Assembly: GCF_019977735.1 (NCBI RefSeq) | Contig: NZ_AP025018.1 | Span: 10,420,580 to 10,484,579, forward strand | From: Calothrix sp. PCC 7716 | GTDB taxonomy: Bacteria; Cyanobacteriota; Cyanobacteriia; Cyanobacteriales; Nostocaceae | Direction: 5' to 3' | DNA: 64,000 nt | Shown here: one piece after another, positions 17,818 to 27,000 of the stretch | Position numbering within the stretch: position 1 is the stretch's first letter | Layout of the letters: the number at the start of each line of letters is the position of its first letter | Notes under the pieces: model-generated | Databases searched by the model: none | Seen by the model: only the letters and a program-made list of their open reading frames with translations | What the model was told of the DNA's origin: nothing | Made by a program: the position numbers and the translations under genes

Positions 17818-18249
17818 TTATTCGACTGTTACCATCGTAGGAACTAACACTTCATCAATAACGTGAATTACGCCGTTATCAGCAAGAATATCAGTTTTTA
17901 GTACATTGGCATTATTAACTTTCACCTTACCGTCAGAAGATTCAATTGCTAATATAGAACCTTCTACAGTCGGTGCCTCATCAATTTGAGCTAGATCATC
18001 AGAGCGTACATCTCCAAACACAGCATGATACGCGACAATTCTCTTTAATTTAGGAATATCTTGAAGAAGTTCATCTAAAGTTGATTGTGGCAACTTATTA
18101 AACGCATCGTCAGTAGGTGCAAATACGGTCAAAGAATCTGCATGTTCAATAGTATCTAGTAACCCAGCAGCTTCAGCTACTTTGATTAAAGTCTTAAAAT
18201 TACCTGCACTCTTTGCAGTCTCTAAAAGGTTTGCCATAAGTTGCTTCAA
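17818..18249 (-). CDS. Fasciclin (FAS1) domain protein
   Basis: 143 residues forming one FAS1 domain: LTVFAPTDDAFNKLP (H1 motif region) near 40 and NGVIHVIDEVLVP (H2 motif) near the end. No signal peptide is evident, which is usual for small cyanobacterial FAS1 proteins. The in-frame Met at residue 5 (MANLLETAK) is an alternative start. FAS1 domains mediate adhesion in secreted proteins; the role of these short bacterial forms is unclear. It is transcribed divergently from rpoZ. Confidence 0.88.
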   Translation of the reverse strand: MKQLMANLLETAKSAGNFKTLIKVAEAAGLLDTIEHADSLTVFAPTDDAFNKLPQSTLDELLQDIPKLKRIVAYHAVFGDVRSDDLAQIDEAPTVEGSILAIESSDGKVKVNNANVLKTDILADNGVIHVIDEVLVPTMVTVE

Positions 18250-18360
18250 ATTGGGTGATATTACAAGCTACTTATAAATTCCCAACTGTATGTATATCCT
18301 CTACCCGGAGTAATGAATCACGAGTGCTAAACTAAAAGTTGTTCTACTGAACCAGTGATT

Positions 18361-18597
18361 ATGCTCAAGCGTTCAAAGTTCGAGACAACTCAGTCTCAGA
18401 TTATGCACCGTGCTGAAGATTTGATACATGCAGCCTCAAATCGTTATCGCATTACGGTTCAAGTTGCTAACCGTGCAAAACGGCGCCGTTACGAAGATTT
18501 TGACAATGCCGATGATACGCTCATGAAACCTGTATTGCGCGCAATTATCGAAATGTCAGATGAGCTAACTCAACCGGAAATCATTGGTGAAGTCTAG
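18361..18597 (+). CDS. rpoZ: RNA polymerase omega subunit
   Basis: The 78-residue product ([15 protein letters not shown] to the C-terminal QPEIIGEV) is the cyanobacterial form of omega, a small subunit that assists assembly and stability of RNA polymerase around beta-prime. ATG at 18361 is preferred over the in-frame GTG at 18355 because cyanobacterial omega starts MLKRSKF. The length is normal. Two hypothetical genes follow on the same strand after a palindromic repeat. Confidence 0.93.
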   Translation: MLKRSKFETTQSQIMHRAEDLIHAASNRYRITVQVANRAKRRRYEDFDNADDTLMKPVLRAIIEMSDELTQPEIIGEV

Positions 18598-18609
18598 AAG
18601 TTAATTCTA

Positions 18610-18653
18610 ATCCCCCTCTTTTCCCCCCCTTATTAAGGGGGGTTGGGGGGATC
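18610..18653. repeat. Poly-C/poly-G palindrome (CCCCCTTATTAAGGGGGG family)
   Basis: TCCCCCTCTTTTCCCCCCCT and its approximate complement flank TATTAA, giving a strong hairpin just downstream of rpoZ. A larger relative lies at 20326-20405, so it belongs to a dispersed repeat family; it may also terminate the rpoZ transcript. Confidence 0.8.
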
Positions 18654-18686
18654 AAATACTATGTACTAAACAACTAAATTCCAACA

Positions 18687-19223
18687 ATGGAAAAAAATCC
18701 TATTCTGCCAATTATTTATTTTTTATACCCAGCGCGCCGAATTCTATATTTCGCTTTATTTGTAACAGTTTTGGTTGCCGTGCTTTGCAGTGCCGAAGTT
18801 AGTCCACCAATTTTGTCTAATATAAGCTTATTCGGCACCCAGCCAGCAGTGGCACAGCAGCGTGTTGTTATCGGTGATGTTTGGCAAAAAATTTACCAAC
18901 AATTACCAGATTTACCCAAAGAAAATACTTACAAAGCTAAAGAGGGCGGTAAGGTTGCTACTGATAATACTTTAGTCGGTCGCATAATTCGCTACCACAT
19001 CTACACAAAGGGACGGGCGCCTAACTTTCGTTTAGATTGGAAGTTAACTTTGGCAGATTACCTAGGTGCCAACGAAATTATGTACGATTACAGCTATCCA
19101 GGAAAAGATAATTTAACAACAAACCCATTTGATGGTGATAGGGCTGCCGTAAAAAAACTTACTCGTAGTCAGCGTGCTGCTTTAGTAGAAGCTTTAGCAA
19201 ACGCCTTCACAGGCAAAAGCTAA
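18687..19223 (+). CDS. Exported or membrane-anchored hypothetical protein
   Basis: 178 residues. A hydrophobic segment at about residues 18-38 follows a positively charged PARR stretch; it is an uncleaved anchor or a signal peptide, with a possible cleavage after AVAQQ near 58. The rest (about 60-178) is a soluble domain with YHIYTKGRAPNFRLDWK in its centre. It ends 1 bp before the DUF1818 gene, so the two are probably translationally coupled. I do not recognise the family; it seems restricted to cyanobacteria. Confidence 0.75.
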   Translation: MEKNPILPIIYFLYPARRILYFALFVTVLVAVLCSAEVSPPILSNISLFGTQPAVAQQRVVIGDVWQKIYQQLPDLPKENTYKAKEGGKVATDNTLVGRIIRYHIYTKGRAPNFRLDWKLTLADYLGANEIMYDYSYPGKDNLTTNPFDGDRAAVKKLTRSQRAALVEALANAFTGKS

Positions 19224-19224
19224 A

Positions 19225-19590
19225 ATGGAACGTGTCATTAAAAGTGGTGTTGGTTGGCGTATTGGTTGGAACGCTTCGGCACCAAAATTTAAAGGATTAG
19301 TTGGTACCTCGGATTGGTCTGTTGAGTTAACGCAAGCTGAGTTAGATGATTTTTGTCGGTTATCAGCACAGCTTGCTGACACAATGAAACAACTGGCGCC
19401 TGAGTTAATGGACTCTGAAAAAATAGCCATAGAAGCCGAAAGCGATTTAATCTGGATGGAAGCAGAAGGCTACCATCACTCCTATAGCTTACGCTTCATT
19501 ATTAATAATGAACGCGCTTGCGAAGGGAAATGGGAGGTCGATGCCGTACCAGGTTTACTCCAAGCAGCAAGCACGCTCAAGGTTTTTTAA
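19225..19590 (+). CDS. DUF1818 protein
   Basis: 121 residues beginning MERVIKSGVGWRIGWNA and containing WSVELTQAELDDFCRL, both typical of the cyanobacterial DUF1818 family. It is cytoplasmic, its length matches the family and its function is unknown. It is placed 1 bp after the exported hypothetical gene and just upstream of tRNA-Pro. Confidence 0.85.
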   Translation: MERVIKSGVGWRIGWNASAPKFKGLVGTSDWSVELTQAELDDFCRLSAQLADTMKQLAPELMDSEKIAIEAESDLIWMEAEGYHHSYSLRFIINNERACEGKWEVDAVPGLLQAASTLKVF

Positions 19591-19665
19591 TTAAAGATGC
19601 TATTTTTCTTCAGAGTTGTGTTATTATAGCTAAGTTAAAGATTACAAAGTTAAATTTGTATTTTT

Positions 19666-19739
19666 CGGGGCGTAGCGCAGCTTGGTAGCGCGCCACTTTG
19701 GGGTAGTGGAGGTCTTGGGTTCAAATCCCAACGTTCCGA
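19666..19739 (+). tRNA. tRNA-Pro (anticodon GGG)
   Basis: The 74 bases fold as a tRNA: acceptor CGGGGCG with CGTTCCG, D arm GCGCAGCTTGGTAGCGC, anticodon stem CCACT/AGTGG with loop TTGGGGT (anticodon GGG at positions 34-36), and T arm TTGGG-TTCAAAT-CCCAA. The discriminator is A and CCA is not encoded. A purine-rich G-U pair occurs twice in the acceptor stem. The C1-G72 start is normal for bacterial tRNA-Pro. Confidence 0.95.
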
Positions 19740-19764
19740 TGTTTTGTAAAAGTCTTAAAAAACT

Positions 19765-19829
19765 CTTGTGGAGCGGGCATCCCTGCCCGCCCCTGAAATT
19801 ACAACAGGCAAGGATGCCTGTTCCACAAG
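19765..19829. repeat. Long REP-like inverted repeat after tRNA-Pro
   Basis: CTTGTGGA at the left end pairs with TCCACAAG at the right end; inside, GGGCATCC and GGATGCC also pair, and the left half alone can form a GCGGGCA/TGCCCGC hairpin. It is the full-length version of the elements at 5541-5564 and 17726-17757, 25 bp downstream of the tRNA. Confidence 0.88.
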
Positions 19830-20724
19830 ACAATTTATTAAATTATACCAATACAAAAGGCGCGCTCTCTGGTGAGAACGCGCTATGCAAGCTAAGACTT
19901 AAATCTTAACCTCTTTTTAACGATTAGGCAGGCGCCTAAAGTCTCATCACAATAAATTTACGGCACCAAGTCAGGTACTTATGTAATTTCATTCTTATTA
20001 ACTGGTTCTGTACTTATTTGCCCGTTTGCTTGAGATTGCAATCCTAGCTACGATAAGCATATACAAGTCGCTAAAAGATAATAATTTATTCGTTTATTAA
20101 GTGATAACATTGTATATTTTGTAGCTTTATATTCCTACTTAGGATGCCCAAAATTTTCTGATTAGTAACACCTTTATTTAATTTGAAAGTTTTAAAGTGT
20201 ATAGTAATAATACTTAAAAAGATGTAAGTAATTTATCGAATGTAAGATTTTGTACCAAAGCATTAATACTGTAAGTATTGGGTGAAGGAACGGAAGCCAA
20301 CTCAATATTGCGTAGGTTTTAGAATCGATCCCCCCTAACCCCCCTTAATAAGGGGGGAAAAAAGCGGCTTAAAGCCCCCCTTATTAAGAGGGGGGTTGGG
20401 GGGATATAATTTCAGAAAATATTTTAACCGAGTAGTATTGGAAGCTAACCTATAATATCGGGTTATTTTAGGATTTTTATGTTGAAAACAGCAAATAAAG
20501 GTTAGATGTCTTCTTTTTTATCGTTATTTCTTGTTTTTATGGCTTTACTTAACTAAACATCTAGCTGAGTAGGCACTTTATTAAATCTTTAGAAGTATTT
20601 TTATTTAATTAAATTCTGTATAGTATTCAATCGAAAAGTAGTAATAATTAAATAATTCATAAGTATAGTTAACATTGACTTGAAATTGAATAATATAGAG
20701 TAAACATACCGCTGAGGGTATTAA
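19830..20724. other. Long intergenic region without recognised gene
   Basis: Almost 900 bp of AT-rich DNA. It contains a hairpin at about 19860-19884 (GCGCG/CGCGC) followed on the minus strand by TTTT, a possible minus-strand terminator, and the large C/G palindrome at 20326-20405. No open frame has coding character, and I saw no known cyanobacterial small RNA. Confidence 0.5.
20326..20405. repeat. Large C/G-rich inverted repeat
   Basis: ATCCCCCCTAACCCCCCTTA with AATAAGGGGGG forms one hairpin, and CCCCCCTTATTAAGAGGGGG with GTTGGGGGGAT forms another; the two halves are themselves inverted copies. It is a double version of the element at 18610-18653. Confidence 0.85.
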
Positions 20725-21102
20725 ATGGAGCCATTGCAGAAACAGGTCTTGACTTTAAGCCATAAGGTCGATGCCCTCTACCAGGTTATTCAGCAACTTG
20801 AGCATAAAGTCTCTCAAGCTTTATCGACGTGTAATACAGAGAAAATCACCGTTAGAGACAGTTTGCACGAGTTAGGCGAAGCTGGTAGCTACCAGTTAAA
20901 AGGATATACACTCTCTAATTCAGAACTAGAGCATAAAGACGTTTTAACTGATGGAATTTTTACGGACATTAATTTTCAAGGGGGAGATCGGCATTTAACA
21001 CCCGAAATTCAAATTCAACGGTTAACTGCACAACTAACCGCAGCATACAATCGCATTGCCGCTTTAGAAGAGCAACTACTACTCAAACGAATCAATTATT
21101 AA
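20725..21102 (+). CDS. Small coiled-coil hypothetical protein
   Basis: 125 residues: a short coiled coil at 1-35 (KQVLTLSHKVDALYQVIQQL), a polar middle, and a second coiled coil at about 96-120 (QRLTAQLTAAYNRIAALEEQ). A ribosome site GAGGG lies 8 bases before ATG. Cytoplasmic and probably oligomeric. I do not recognise a named family. It ends two bases before a strong terminator shared with the convergent CobT-like gene. Confidence 0.7.
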   Translation: MEPLQKQVLTLSHKVDALYQVIQQLEHKVSQALSTCNTEKITVRDSLHELGEAGSYQLKGYTLSNSELEHKDVLTDGIFTDINFQGGDRHLTPEIQIQRLTAQLTAAYNRIAALEEQLLLKRINY

Positions 21103-21103
21103 T

Positions 21104-21135
21104 AAACCGGGTTTCTTGGAAGAAACCCGGTTTTT
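21104..21135. terminator. Bidirectional Rho-independent terminator
   Basis: AAACCGGGTTTC, loop TTGGAA and GAAACCCGGTTTTT form a 12-bp stem followed by five T on the plus strand. It separates two convergent genes by a few bases on each side, so it probably serves both. The stem is also a member of the AAACCCGGTTT sequence family scattered through the window. Confidence 0.85.
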
Positions 21136-21138
21136 ACA

Positions 21139-22254
21139 TTAATTTTGTTTCAATTTATCAATTTGTTTTTCTATTGCCATTAGTAGCTGCTCTTGTTGCC
21201 AGTTTTGGTATAAATACGCAGCAATGCAAGCTGCACCAGCACCTACACCTTCTTTAACAAAGCCTTGCTCGTATACACGCAATTGTTCGTAACGAGAGTT
21301 AGTAAGATTAAGTTGGGTAGCAATTAGCGGAACATCGCCAATTAAAGAAGCTAATTCAATTGTGGCGCCAGAAGTATCAGATGCAACCCAACGAGTAGTA
21401 CCTACTACAATTTGGTCTGGTTGCCACTCTAATGAATAAAAATTCGCACATGCACGGGATAAAGCATACACTGCCAGCATTTGAGTACCTCCGGCAAGCA
21501 TTACCCCACAAAAACGACTTGCAGCTATTGCCATTCCAGCTACTACTATTTGCATTGGGTCTCCAACCGATGCAACTAATTCTAATGGCTCATCAGAAAT
21601 TTTACCCATTCTCTCTAGTCCTGTTTGCACTACCGCTAATTTTTGCGTGTGATTACAAATAGGATGACTACTATTAACTTTTCCCGCAGCGTTAATTCCC
21701 AAAGCTGTTAAAATCGCCAAAGCTGTCGTCGTTCCACCAACAACGCACTCGCTCAAAATTAAATATCTTTGATTATAATAATTTTTACCTAAAGAAGCTT
21801 CACGTCCTAGCTTCTCTCCCCACTCTAATCCTTGCTCGAATAAGTGACGCACTACAGATAATTTTATTGCATTACCACTACTTACACATAGAGCATGTGT
21901 ACCTTTTAAATCAATTGCACTAATACTTAAAGGCGGCGCCTGAATTAATCCAGCATTAAAAATATAAATAGGTAACTTTAGTTCTTCGACAACGGCACGC
22001 GAAATAACTACAGGTGATGCTCCTGCGGTCAGTGGTGGTAAAGGATACTCAGGGTTATGTGAGGCACCGTGATATAAAAATTCTGCATCAGCGCAAGCGG
22101 TGTACATACGGTCTTCTGGAGTTAGACCAGCGGCGGATATACCTGGTATCAAAGCAGTCTCAGTAAATCCTAATACGCAAACAAATATTGGCAACCCGCA
22201 ATGCTTACTTACCCAGGCTTTTCCGGATTGAATCTGAGTATAGATATTAATCAT
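21139..22254 (-). CDS. CobT-like nicotinate-nucleotide phosphoribosyltransferase family protein (UPF0284)
   Basis: 371 residues with the conserved blocks of the UPF0284/TIGR00303 family related to CobT: LPPLTAGASPVV near 70, ECVVGGTTTALAILTALG near 170, VGDPMQ near 230 and MLAGGTQM near 255. CobT transfers phosphoribose from nicotinate mononucleotide to the lower base of cobalamin. Cyanobacteria make pseudocobalamin, and this form lacks the classical catalytic Glu context, so the exact reaction is uncertain. It overlaps the DUF2232 gene by 8 bp. Confidence 0.8.
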   Translation of the reverse strand: MINIYTQIQSGKAWVSKHCGLPIFVCVLGFTETALIPGISAAGLTPEDRMYTACADAEFLYHGASHNPEYPLPPLTAGASPVVISRAVVEELKLPIYIFNAGLIQAPPLSISAIDLKGTHALCVSSGNAIKLSVVRHLFEQGLEWGEKLGREASLGKNYYNQRYLILSECVVGGTTTALAILTALGINAAGKVNSSHPICNHTQKLAVVQTGLERMGKISDEPLELVASVGDPMQIVVAGMAIAASRFCGVMLAGGTQMLAVYALSRACANFYSLEWQPDQIVVGTTRWVASDTSGATIELASLIGDVPLIATQLNLTNSRYEQLRVYEQGFVKEGVGAGAACIAAYLYQNWQQEQLLMAIEKQIDKLKQN

Positions 22255-22927
22255 AATCTAGTAAAACTTGTACCCAATGCGGAGGACGAGGTATAGGATT
22301 ACCAAGACGGTCTAATAATAGCCATGCTCCAATGTGAACTAAAAATAAATATAGAAAATTATTCAATAGAACAAATATAAGGGCGCCGATTTGAATATAA
22401 AACGGGCTGGGAGTCGATAGAATACCGAGTCTTAGAAAAATCCAGTCAATTATACTAGTGACTTGATTAATTATATAAATCCATAAATCTTCATCGGTTA
22501 ATATAGATATAAACCAAATTCTAAAAAATACACCAATCGTCCCTAGCAGCGCTCCTAGACTAATCGAAACAATCCAAGGAACACGGCGATTCCATGCGAC
22601 ACCTAGTAATACTCCCATCAACGCGAACGGCATTACAAACTGTAAGCTGCGAATTGGTCCCATTAGTACCGATAACAACAACCCAGATACAACAGCTGCC
22701 ATCCAAGCTGCACGTTTGCCTCGACGCAGGTAAACTAACGCAATTGGAACCGGAAAAAATATCCGCAAAACAGGGGCAAACGCCGGAAAATAAAAGCTAA
22801 TAAACCAAATTAAACTGCCTGTACTGGCTAAAAAGGCAGTTTCTACCATTCGTAGTGGTGCATCAACTTTTATCTCTGGAGATGTTAATACTTCTTTTTT
22901 TTCAGCCCATTCTTTCTCTGGAACCAT
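22247..22927 (-). CDS. DUF2232 integral membrane protein
   Basis: 226 residues with six or so hydrophobic segments (about 28-50, 55-75, 88-108, 115-140, 170-195, 198-215). Family members include YybS-like proteins, and the fold resembles S components of ECF transporters. Coupling to the CobT-like gene by an 8-bp overlap suggests a link to cobamide or cofactor supply, but this is inference. It starts 18 bp after the Crp-type regulator stop. Confidence 0.8.
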   Translation of the reverse strand: MVPEKEWAEKKEVLTSPEIKVDAPLRMVETAFLASTGSLIWFISFYFPAFAPVLRIFFPVPIALVYLRRGKRAAWMAAVVSGLLLSVLMGPIRSLQFVMPFALMGVLLGVAWNRRVPWIVSISLGALLGTIGVFFRIWFISILTDEDLWIYIINQVTSIIDWIFLRLGILSTPSPFYIQIGALIFVLLNNFLYLFLVHIGAWLLLDRLGNPIPRPPHWVQVLLDYD

Positions 22928-22944
22928 GATTTTTTGCGCTCAGT

Positions 22945-23646
22945 TTAAACAATCATCCTTTCTAATGCTGACAAATCAGGAATGCATATTGAATCTTGGT
23001 CACGCTTGATTAGTCCTTTCTTTTCTAACCTATTTAAAACTCTTGTTACAGTTTCGCGCGCTAATCCACTCAAACTGCTTAACTCCCGATGCGGTAAAAT
23101 GGGTATTTCCATACCAAAATCTCCTTTAATTCCCTGCCCCTCAGCTAGAAATATTAATGTATCTGCTACTCTAGACTGACTATCTGATTCACGCAACCGC
23201 AGGCGCCGATTTACTTGTCGTAATCTTCGTGCCATTAGTTGAGACAACCGCACTCCTGCCATTGGTTCAGTTTGAAGTAACTTAACAAAATCTTGAGAAG
23301 GCATACTACCTATAATAGTACCCGTTAAAGTAATTACATCGGTTGAACGGGGAACTTCATCAAGTGCCGCCATTTCACCAAATAATTCACCTTTTCCTAA
23401 AATATTCAGTGTAACTTCCTTACCTTCAAGATTGTAAGTCCGAATTTTGACCCAACCCTGAGCAATAAAATATACTGAACCCCCCCAGTCATTTTCGAGT
23501 AAAATAACCTGATTTGCCGGATGGGTACGGGTAACAAGATGTGTAAGTGCCAAATCGATAGCAGTTTGTGGTAACCCTTGAAAAAAGGGTGACGACGTGA
23601 CTATCGTAGGATTGGCTGGGCTGATTAAGCTATATCGGTCTTCCAT
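22945..23646 (-). CDS. Crp/Fnr family transcription regulator
   Basis: 233 residues. The cyclic-nucleotide-binding fold (about 20-140) retains the key cAMP contacts in GELFGEMAALDEVPRSTDV (Gly-Glu and Arg-Ser). The dimer helix spans 140-165, and the winged helix has LSSLSGLARETVTRVLNRL (recognition helix about 195-215). So it may respond to cAMP, in contrast to NtcA, whose pocket differs. The protein is not NtcA by sequence. It is first in an apparent operon with DUF2232 and the CobT-like gene. An FHA-GAF-cyclase capable of making cAMP is encoded at 45 kb. Confidence 0.88.
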   Translation of the reverse strand: MEDRYSLISPANPTIVTSSPFFQGLPQTAIDLALTHLVTRTHPANQVILLENDWGGSVYFIAQGWVKIRTYNLEGKEVTLNILGKGELFGEMAALDEVPRSTDVITLTGTIIGSMPSQDFVKLLQTEPMAGVRLSQLMARRLRQVNRRLRLRESDSQSRVADTLIFLAEGQGIKGDFGMEIPILPHRELSSLSGLARETVTRVLNRLEKKGLIKRDQDSICIPDLSALERMIV

Positions 23647-24045
23647 TAGAATATTTTTAAATATTGCAGCAACAAGCGTTAATAAACCTAAAAAGTTAAA
23701 CTTAACCCTACGCTATCAAAGCATAACTGCTTTCAAAGATAAAGCGAAAGTTTATAACAAAGAACTGAAATCGAGTTGCTTTTCCGATACAAATTTTATC
23801 TACGGGTATAAAAAAATAAAGCTCTGACTCTAATTAGCTCTTAGTCTAGTGTAATGCCTTTTCAGCAAACAACATATTGCAAATATAATCACCAAACTAC
23901 TTACACGCATTACACTAATGATACCCGTAGCATAAGAAACCCGGTTTCTATAATTTTGGCGATAAGAGCGGAAATTTTGTAAATAATGCTGTACCCTAGT
24001 AGCGATTAGCAAACCCTCGCCCAGTTCTAGCTTAGGTAAATCACT
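23647..24045. other. Divergent intergenic region
   Basis: 399 bp between the Crp-type gene and the Hsp70-like gene, which are divergent. It contains the palindrome AGAAACCCGGTTTCT at 23935-23949, a member of the dispersed family. Small open frames here have no ribosome site or coding character. Confidence 0.6.
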
Positions 24046-27000
24046 GTGACTTCCCGCTCAATCGAAATTCAAACGCTAATTGCAGATATTGATAACTTGC
24101 TCGCCAACAATAAAGGTAAGCGCTTGGTTAGAGTTCTCGCTAACCAAGGACAAGAACCCAGACAGGTATTAGAGCGAGTGCGTGACTTTTTAGCTTCAAT
24201 CGAAACCGAACCACAGTCCTCACAGGCAGCGTTATTATCTCCCTTACTAGCTAAGTATATTGGCAGCGATGACTTACCCAATAATGAGTCTCAATCTCAA
24301 CAACTCAATTCTCCTTCCTCTCAAATAAACGACTTAAGAACGTTAATTGAGCCGTTGCGCGTTGAAATTCAAACCATGCAGCAAGAGCGAAAAAATTTGG
24401 TTGAAGAAATTCGCCAGCTTGAACAGCAACGAATGCATAATTACTCCTTGGCTAACCAAATGGCAAACCAAGAGCAAATGATTGCCGAATTTTTACAGGT
24501 GTTAGCAAACAGAGTCTCAACTACCGCACCACAACTACCTGCTCCTGTACAACCGCTCTCAACACCGGAGCAAATGTACGATAGATTAGCAACTGCCCCA
24601 CCATTACTTAAAAGTGAGGCGCCTTCTGTTATCGAAGCGCAATCAGCCGAACTATTAGAACGTATTTCGCGGTCTTATAATGAGTTAGACCAAAAAATAG
24701 TTGAGTTCGATGGCAATGTAAATCTTTCGTTTGAGACTTTGCAACGTGATTTAAATAATTACCGCTCGTCTTTAACAGAAGCACTCGTGAGTATGCAAAA
24801 CGAGGGTGTGCAAGGTGAGCAACTGCTCAAAAATTGGATTGACAATTTAATGCAGCAATTGCAGTCTGTAAACATGTTTCTGTCAGAGCTTGCTAACAAG
24901 TCACAGTCATTGCAACACCAAACGCAACAAGAAGCTCAAAACACGGTTTCGCTACCAGATATTGACACTACTTTAGTCGATGATGCTAACGTTACTCCCG
25001 ATTTAGATGCTTTGCTTTTGGAATTAAATCCGAATGTAAATAGTTTTAGTGCAAACTCAAACATTCAATCATTACAAATAACTAAAACCAATACTCAATC
25101 GACTGTTGATGAAGTTGACTTACTTTATGCGAGCTTATTCGGCGCCTCGGATACACCAACATCGTATCAGCAAGTTAGCTTACCTCTTTCAAACCCCATC
25201 AGTGTTATCCCATCGCCAGTAAATTTAGAGGCGCCTTTAACTCCAACTGAGCCAGAAGTCACTCCAGACACAGTTGATATATTTGATACAGTTGATGTTG
25301 CTGCTAATTTAGATTCTCTAACTTCTCCTCCAAGCCAAGACGAAAAAATTATTTCTAGCATTTCTATAGAAAGTGCCTTACAACCACCAACTTCTGAAGA
25401 AACCATCCATATTACATCTACTACATTTATTACACCATCAGTACCCGCTGAGTTACCAGAAACAGTAGAAACAGTAGAAATAGTAGAAACATCATCGGCG
25501 CCAGAGACAGAAACAACATTTGTACCAGACCCTTGGCTTGATAGCGCAGATGCGGGACTACTAGATTTACAAGACTTTCAAGCTCCACAAGAAACAAGCA
25601 TTGCAAGGCAAACATCAAATGCATGGGAAACATTTGTTCGCATTGACCAAGCTTCGACACATTATGAACTAACTGCTGCTGATACAATTACCTCATTAAC
25701 AGATTTAGTTTTTGAAGATGCATCTACTTTAATTGGTATTGATATACCCGAAAATCACATAAATCAGACAAATAATGTTATTACAACTTTGCCAAAAGAA
25801 GCATTGCTTTCTGAAGCATCGGCTCAAGTTGATGCGGCAATGCCCAATATTTTGCTTGATGAAGAGCAGATACAGCGATTAGACCAAGATTTAAAAAAGT
25901 TTGATGGTGAGCAATATATAAATCCTTCTCCTCAACAAAACGAAGAAAAACCCGAAGAAAAACCCGAAGAAAAACTTGCAACTACATCTATTGATAACTA
26001 TGAAGACATACCTGATACAGTAGACTCAGCGTGGTATTTGGGCATAGATTTAGGAACAACTGGAATTTCTGCTGCTTTATTAAATCGTTTAACAGCAGAA
26101 GTCTATCCCCTTTACTGGTCAACAGATGATATTAATACAAACGGCGCCAAACGTTCGTTTCGATTACCCGCAGAAGTTTACTTACCTGCAAGTGCTGGTT
26201 TACCAATTGGTAGCCAAGATAGCACACAAAGCACGCAAAATCTGTTTTCTGCCGAACTTAAGCCTTATTTACAAATAGCTTTACCTTATAGAAGCGAAAA
26301 GCAAATTCAATCAAATGAAGACCAAGATTTGCCTCTAGACCAGTCGGCAGCAAAAACTTCACATAGATGGGAACCTGTACTGCAATTAAATGAAGTTGCG
26401 ACGGTACCTTTAGTATGGATGGTACGCTCACTTTCAAAGTTACTGTTAACTCTCAAATCTGACCGTAATAGCACGACTTTGGGGTTAACGGCAACTGCTA
26501 TGGGTATTAACCAAGAAAGCTTCCGTCGTATTATCGATAATATATCTGGTGTTGTTTGCTCGTGTCCGTCAAATTGGTCAGAGCAATATCGTTTTAATAT
26601 TCGTGAAGCTTTGCTGCTTTCAAAATTAATTGTTCATCCTCAGCAAGTATTTTTTGTTGAAGAAGCAGTTGCTAGTTTACTCAGCGAACTTGACGGCGCC
26701 AACGGTGAAGAAGTTAAACTAAATACTCGAAATGGTTTTCGCAGTGCCAAAAGCAGTGAACAATCACTACAAGGTAACACCTTAATTATGAATATCGGTG
26801 CCAGTGCTACCGAAATGGGACTGGTTGAGTTACCCGAAAATCTATTAGAGTTGTCTCACAATGACTTCATGCTTCATAGTTTTGCATACGGTGGTAAAGG
26901 TATCGAAATAGACATTTTATGTCAGTTATTGCTACCACCAAAATGGCGCCAACCAGTATCCGAAAAGCCTTCTTCTGAGCCAATAGCAAGTAATCCTTTA

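Noticed and set aside
20326-20405. Transposon end or IS remnant
   Set aside because: No transposase frame or target duplication is visible; it matches a second smaller palindrome and is better described as a dispersed repeat.
22945-23646. NtcA, the nitrogen regulator
   Set aside because: The N-terminus and recognition helix differ from NtcA, and the cyclic nucleotide contact residues are retained, which NtcA lacks.
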